DNA from: Heterocephalus glaber
Lineage: Eukaryota; Chordata; Mammalia; Rodentia; Bathyergidae
Direction: 5' to 3'
Assembly (NCBI RefSeq): GCF_000247695.1
Contig: NW_004624781.1
Location: forward strand, 6,866,398-6,930,397
DNA: 64,000 nucleotides
The position numbers and the translations under genes were made by a program. Below, one piece after another: positions 1-64,000 of the stretch. The notes beneath the pieces were generated by a model. The model worked only from the letters and a program-made list of their open reading frames with translations. It was not told the DNA's origin and ran no database searches. The stretch's first letter is position 1. The number at the start of each line of letters is the position of its first letter.

Positions 1-180
1 TTCTCTGCCCTAGGAGCGTGGAATGGCGGCAGGGGAGCCTCTTCCTGGGCACTGGGATTGGCTCACCTTCTCTGCCCTAGGAGCGTGGAATGGCGACAGG
101 GGAGCCTCTTCCTGGGTGCTGGGATTGGCTCACCTTCTCTGCCCTAGGAGCATGGAATGGTGGCAGGGGAGCCTCCAAAG
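1..180. repeat. 67-bp tandem repeat (minisatellite), truncated by the window edge
   Basis: Three successive copies of a GC-richer unit start at 1, 68 and 135, giving an exact 67-base period. Each copy contains CTCTGCCCTAGGAGC and later GGGGAGCCTC. The third copy breaks off after about 45 bases. Copies differ at only a few bases (GGCACT versus GGTGCT), so the array is young. Its short open frame on + is a product of the repeat and not a gene. It lies in an intron of DENND4C and may continue upstream. Confidence 0.85.
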
Positions 181-424
181 CCATGTTCTTTATAGTCTCT
201 CTTAAACAATAAAAACTGTCAAACTCTCTAAGATGATTAATTGTTCCTCATATTTAAAACAAAATCCTTACATTTTGGAGCACTCACAAGACTTTTTTCC
301 TGACCCTTTAAGGGTAGATGCCCTGTCCTCTGAATAGAATGTATTTCAAATCTCTTCAGTGTCCTTTCTTCGAAAGCAGTTCTTTAGTTTTCCTTCATCT
401 TTTTGATACCTTTTTTTAAAAGTA

Positions 425-606
425 GTACTAGAATGCTGGGGATTAAACCCAGAGCCTTTGCTCTGAGCTACATCTCAATCCCCCACTGCCCTTTTAATTT
501 TGAGACAGGATCTTGCTAGATTGCCCAGGATAGGCTTGAACTTGTGATCCTCCTGTTTCAACTTCTTGGAATTTTGGTATTTTAGGTATGTGCTCCCATG
601 CCTGGA
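425..606 (-). repeat. B1-dID-like dimeric SINE, antisense
   Basis: Read on the minus strand, a B1 (7SL-derived) half at about 490-606 is followed by an old ID-like tRNA-derived half at about 425-487 (GGGATTAAACCCAGAG on +, the T-arm side). This order is that of the dimeric B1-dID SINE known from several rodent families. The copy is well diverged. The DNA from 607 to 1246 is AT-rich intron in which I recognise nothing. Confidence 0.65.
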
Positions 607-1246
607 TATTTCTTGATACTTTTGAAAGTTACAGTTACTATTCTAGAATGGTCCATAATGTGAATTTGAGCATCCTCATGGTAGATGCAGGTCATTCATC
701 TTTGGCAGGAATGTTGGAGAAGGGATGATGTATTCCTCTCATTGTGTTATCAGGTGCCCCATTTTAATTTGTCCCATTATTGATGAAGATACCCCTTTGA
801 TTACTTCATTAAAGTGCTATCTTATCAGGCTCCTCTTCTGTAAAGTTATTTTTTTATGACCTATTAATTCTAGCATTGAACTGTCCAAAAAGAGGGGGAG
901 TTGTTTTTATATTTTAATCCCTGTGGGTTTATCCTGCAAGCATTTATATTTTACAAAAGGTGTTGTGGGGGGAACTGTTGCATTAACCCTGTGTCCAGTT
1001 AATATGGACATGAACTTTTCTTTCTGATGACACAGAGGAATATTTTTTGTTTAACATGCATAAAGTATATTCAACAGAGCCTAAAAATGATATAGTTTAT
1101 TTTCTTAAGGCTTTACAGATGATGAAGCTCTGTAAATAGTTGAAGTGACATGAGACCTTCTAAAGACACAACAAACTTACACTGATATTATTAGAGCAAA
1201 AGTTTTAGCAGTTAGGAGAAAACATTAATACTATGTTTCTTCACAG

Positions 1247-61956
<60,710 letters not shown>

Positions 61957-64000
61957 GATGTGTGTGTGTATATTGTATAGTCACTGTATAAAATAACACT
62001 TTTAGATGCTAAACTTTTTTCTTCAAATTTTAAGAATGCATTTGTAAATGATTTGGAAGGTTCAGACAGCTTATGTACAGAATGTTTTCTGAAGAGAGTA
62101 GTAACAAATAGGGAAGGAGCCACTTTGTTTCCCATTTCTTTTTTCTTTGACTCCCCTATAATAAGTAATTAAGTATTTTTGTGATGAGGAAATCCTAAAC
62201 AGAATTGATTGCCATAAAATAAGACAAACGTTTTATGGTTTCTCTTGAAAGAGACATAAAAACCATGTGTGGAACCAAAACAGCAATGTAAGATCAAAGT
62301 ATCTCCTGTTTTCATAGACTCTTCAAATGTTTTGACCATGAAATTGTATTATACATATTTTAAATTGTTTATAGTAAGTTGATATTTTTTTAATTTTTAA
62401 AATTAATATAGCAAACTTAAAATGAATTTAAACTTATGACACAAGCAAGTGTTTATTTTCCTTGTCTGCTGCTATTCAAAGTAATTAGTACAGCTACAGA
62501 TCTCTATAGATCTCTCTATGTACATCTATATATATATATTTTTTATTACTTGGGAGAATGAATTTTAAAGTGTCAGTGCTAGTGTCGCCATCACCCTAGG
62601 ATTGCATGTTAGCACCCCTCCACCTGATGGCAGAGTCATGGTGAGGGCGGTGTGTGCTTCCCCTCTGGGCTCACTGAGCCTTGTGGAAGGCGAGCCAGAG
62701 GTTCACTGTACAACAGCTCCATATTCTCCTCTGTTGCTAATAGATACCTACAGTACACAGGGAAAACAGCTCACAATCCAAATAGCAATTTAAATTTTAA
62801 TACTCTCCTTGAGAGTACATTGGAAATATGACAGTTGACTCTATTCCAAATTTCATCCTTATTTTACTATCTAAAATGTTGAGCATGATACAAAGTATAC
62901 TATAAAATATTTATCTGAAACGATTACTGGGGTATTCTGTTAATAGTATATATAAATATTCAAAGTATTTTTTTGAAAGTAGAAAAATCATAACCCTCTA
63001 AAAGTACAGCCAGGTAGAATTTCCCATATTGAGGAATTTAGCTTTTTCAACAAGCTTCAGAATCTGAAGTTTGTGGAATCTAAAAGGCAGAAATAATCCA
63101 GGAGTCAGAAAATAAATTGAATGTTTAAACACCGGGAGTGTTAAATTGATTTTGAAAATATGTTTTAGTCACATCATTTCCAGTATCAGTTTCTTTGGGT
63201 AATTTCTGATAAGGAAAAAGCATCCCTTGCCGTTAGAATTATTTACTATATGTATTCAATACATGTGTGCATTTGCACAGACTGCCATTTATCAAAGAGG
63301 TCTCTAGCCAATTTTAAAGAAGAAAAAAATGATGGTCCCAAATTGGAGTGTAAAGTCAGCTGAGTCCACGATGCTTACACTGGAAATAACTTGGAGCCCT
63401 GAGGCTTAGAATTGGTTTATCTGCAGAAAAACTACCTTTTGAATTCATGCCATTATTGAGTTGCACCAAACTAAAACATTCCACAGCTTTTTTACTCTGA
63501 CAAATAATGGAAAGAGTTTAAAAACTTCAGTTCAATTAGGTTGGGGCTGAACTTGCTTACTTGAAAAATCTGGTGCTATGCACATTCTATCTGCCTCTCC
63601 TATGTAAATACCACTCACTCCATTCTTGGTCTTTACTGTTCAGATCCAGCCTTCACATTCTAACTGACTCTTGTGCTCTATAAGTCATTAGAAAGTTGTC
63701 AGCTTAGAGTAACATTTGATAGAGGAAGCTTTTGGTGTTGGTGGTATGCATCCATCCAAACAGGATTCTGGGGTTCTCTTCTGGTTTTCTTTGTTGTTTC
63801 TGTGTTGTTCCCTTCTAAGAACAGCTTACACTGTTACTTACTTTTTCTGTAAACAATATGTAGAAATCATACTTAATTGATTTCAGATATCTGACAAAAA
63901 AAGTAAGGCAAAGCCCATTCTTTATGGTTAAAACTCATTTGGAAAAGTGAATGTAATTTTTATCTCCTCCTTCCCATCCTGAGTTTTATTTTTGTTTCTG
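61957..64000 (+). other. DENND4C: DENND4C 3'UTR (at least the first part)
   Basis: It follows the stop without any splice site or repeat insertion. SINE-free sequence for 2 kb contrasts with the packed introns and suggests selection or transcription as a UTR. It is AU-rich with a TA run at 62528-62540. A Pumilio-type site TGTAAATA lies at 63603-63610. Whether it continues past 64000 depends on which polyadenylation site is used. Confidence 0.75.
63111..63116 (+). promoter_or_regulatory. Candidate polyadenylation signal AATAAA
   Basis: It is the only perfect AATAAA I found on + after the stop. A CA lies about 20 bases on (AAACACCGG), with a T/GT-rich stretch (GTGTTAAATTGATTTTG) behind it. This would give a 3'UTR of about 1.2 kb. 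A distal site outside the window is also possible. Confidence 0.45.

Overview
The window is vertebrate nuclear DNA. It holds the 3' two-thirds of one protein-coding gene on the + strand, DENND4C (a DENN-domain guanine nucleotide exchange factor for RAB10), spread over GT-AG introns. The introns are packed with rodent-type repeats. No bacterial, viral or CRISPR-like system is present. The organism looks like a rodent: there are B1 monomers, dimeric B1-dID-like SINEs and dozens of young tRNA-derived ID-like SINEs. I see no B2 or B4 elements of the mouse/rat kind, so a non-murid rodent is likely. I cannot name the species from sequence alone.

Layout. From 1 to about 180 lies a 67-bp tandem repeat that continues off the left edge. 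I place 21 coding segments plus one candidate 27-nt microexon between 1247 and 61956, together about 1,390 codons. They run from the dDENN region (1247-3241) through a linker (19328-22138), a PPR-like helical segment (22504-23319), three consecutive symmetric phase-1 exons (24030-27431), a 1.1-kb exon rich in Ser and acidic residues (31887-32986), a Cys-rich segment (48169-48344) and the conserved C-terminal module (50239-61956). The stop codon is at 61954-61956. The 3'UTR runs from 61957 towards the right edge. Every junction was checked for phase, and the reading frame stays open through all segments.

The introns hold: a near full-length but decayed Tigger/pogo DNA transposon with TIRs and TA target sites (9788-12162); at least three non-autonomous DNA elements with TA target sites and one hAT-like copy; LTRs of the ERVL-MaLR kind (8575-8971, 37371-37752, 42747-43154) and a retrocopied LTR piece (38138-38483); L1 pieces in both orientations, including a 5' L1 half with no 3' half (53160-55168) that contains a 428-bp assembly gap; more than thirty ID-like SINEs; B1 and B1-dID copies; MIR and L2 relics; and two 3'-truncated U2 snRNA pseudogenes with clear target-site duplications.

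The observations most worth a second look are the in-frame candidate microexon at 56577-56603, the two truncated U2 retrocopies, the LTR copy with a 14-bp duplication that ends just after its own AATAAA, the back-to-back inverted SINE pair sharing a triplicated target site beside exon 17, and the internally duplicated L1 3'UTR at 18301-18898.
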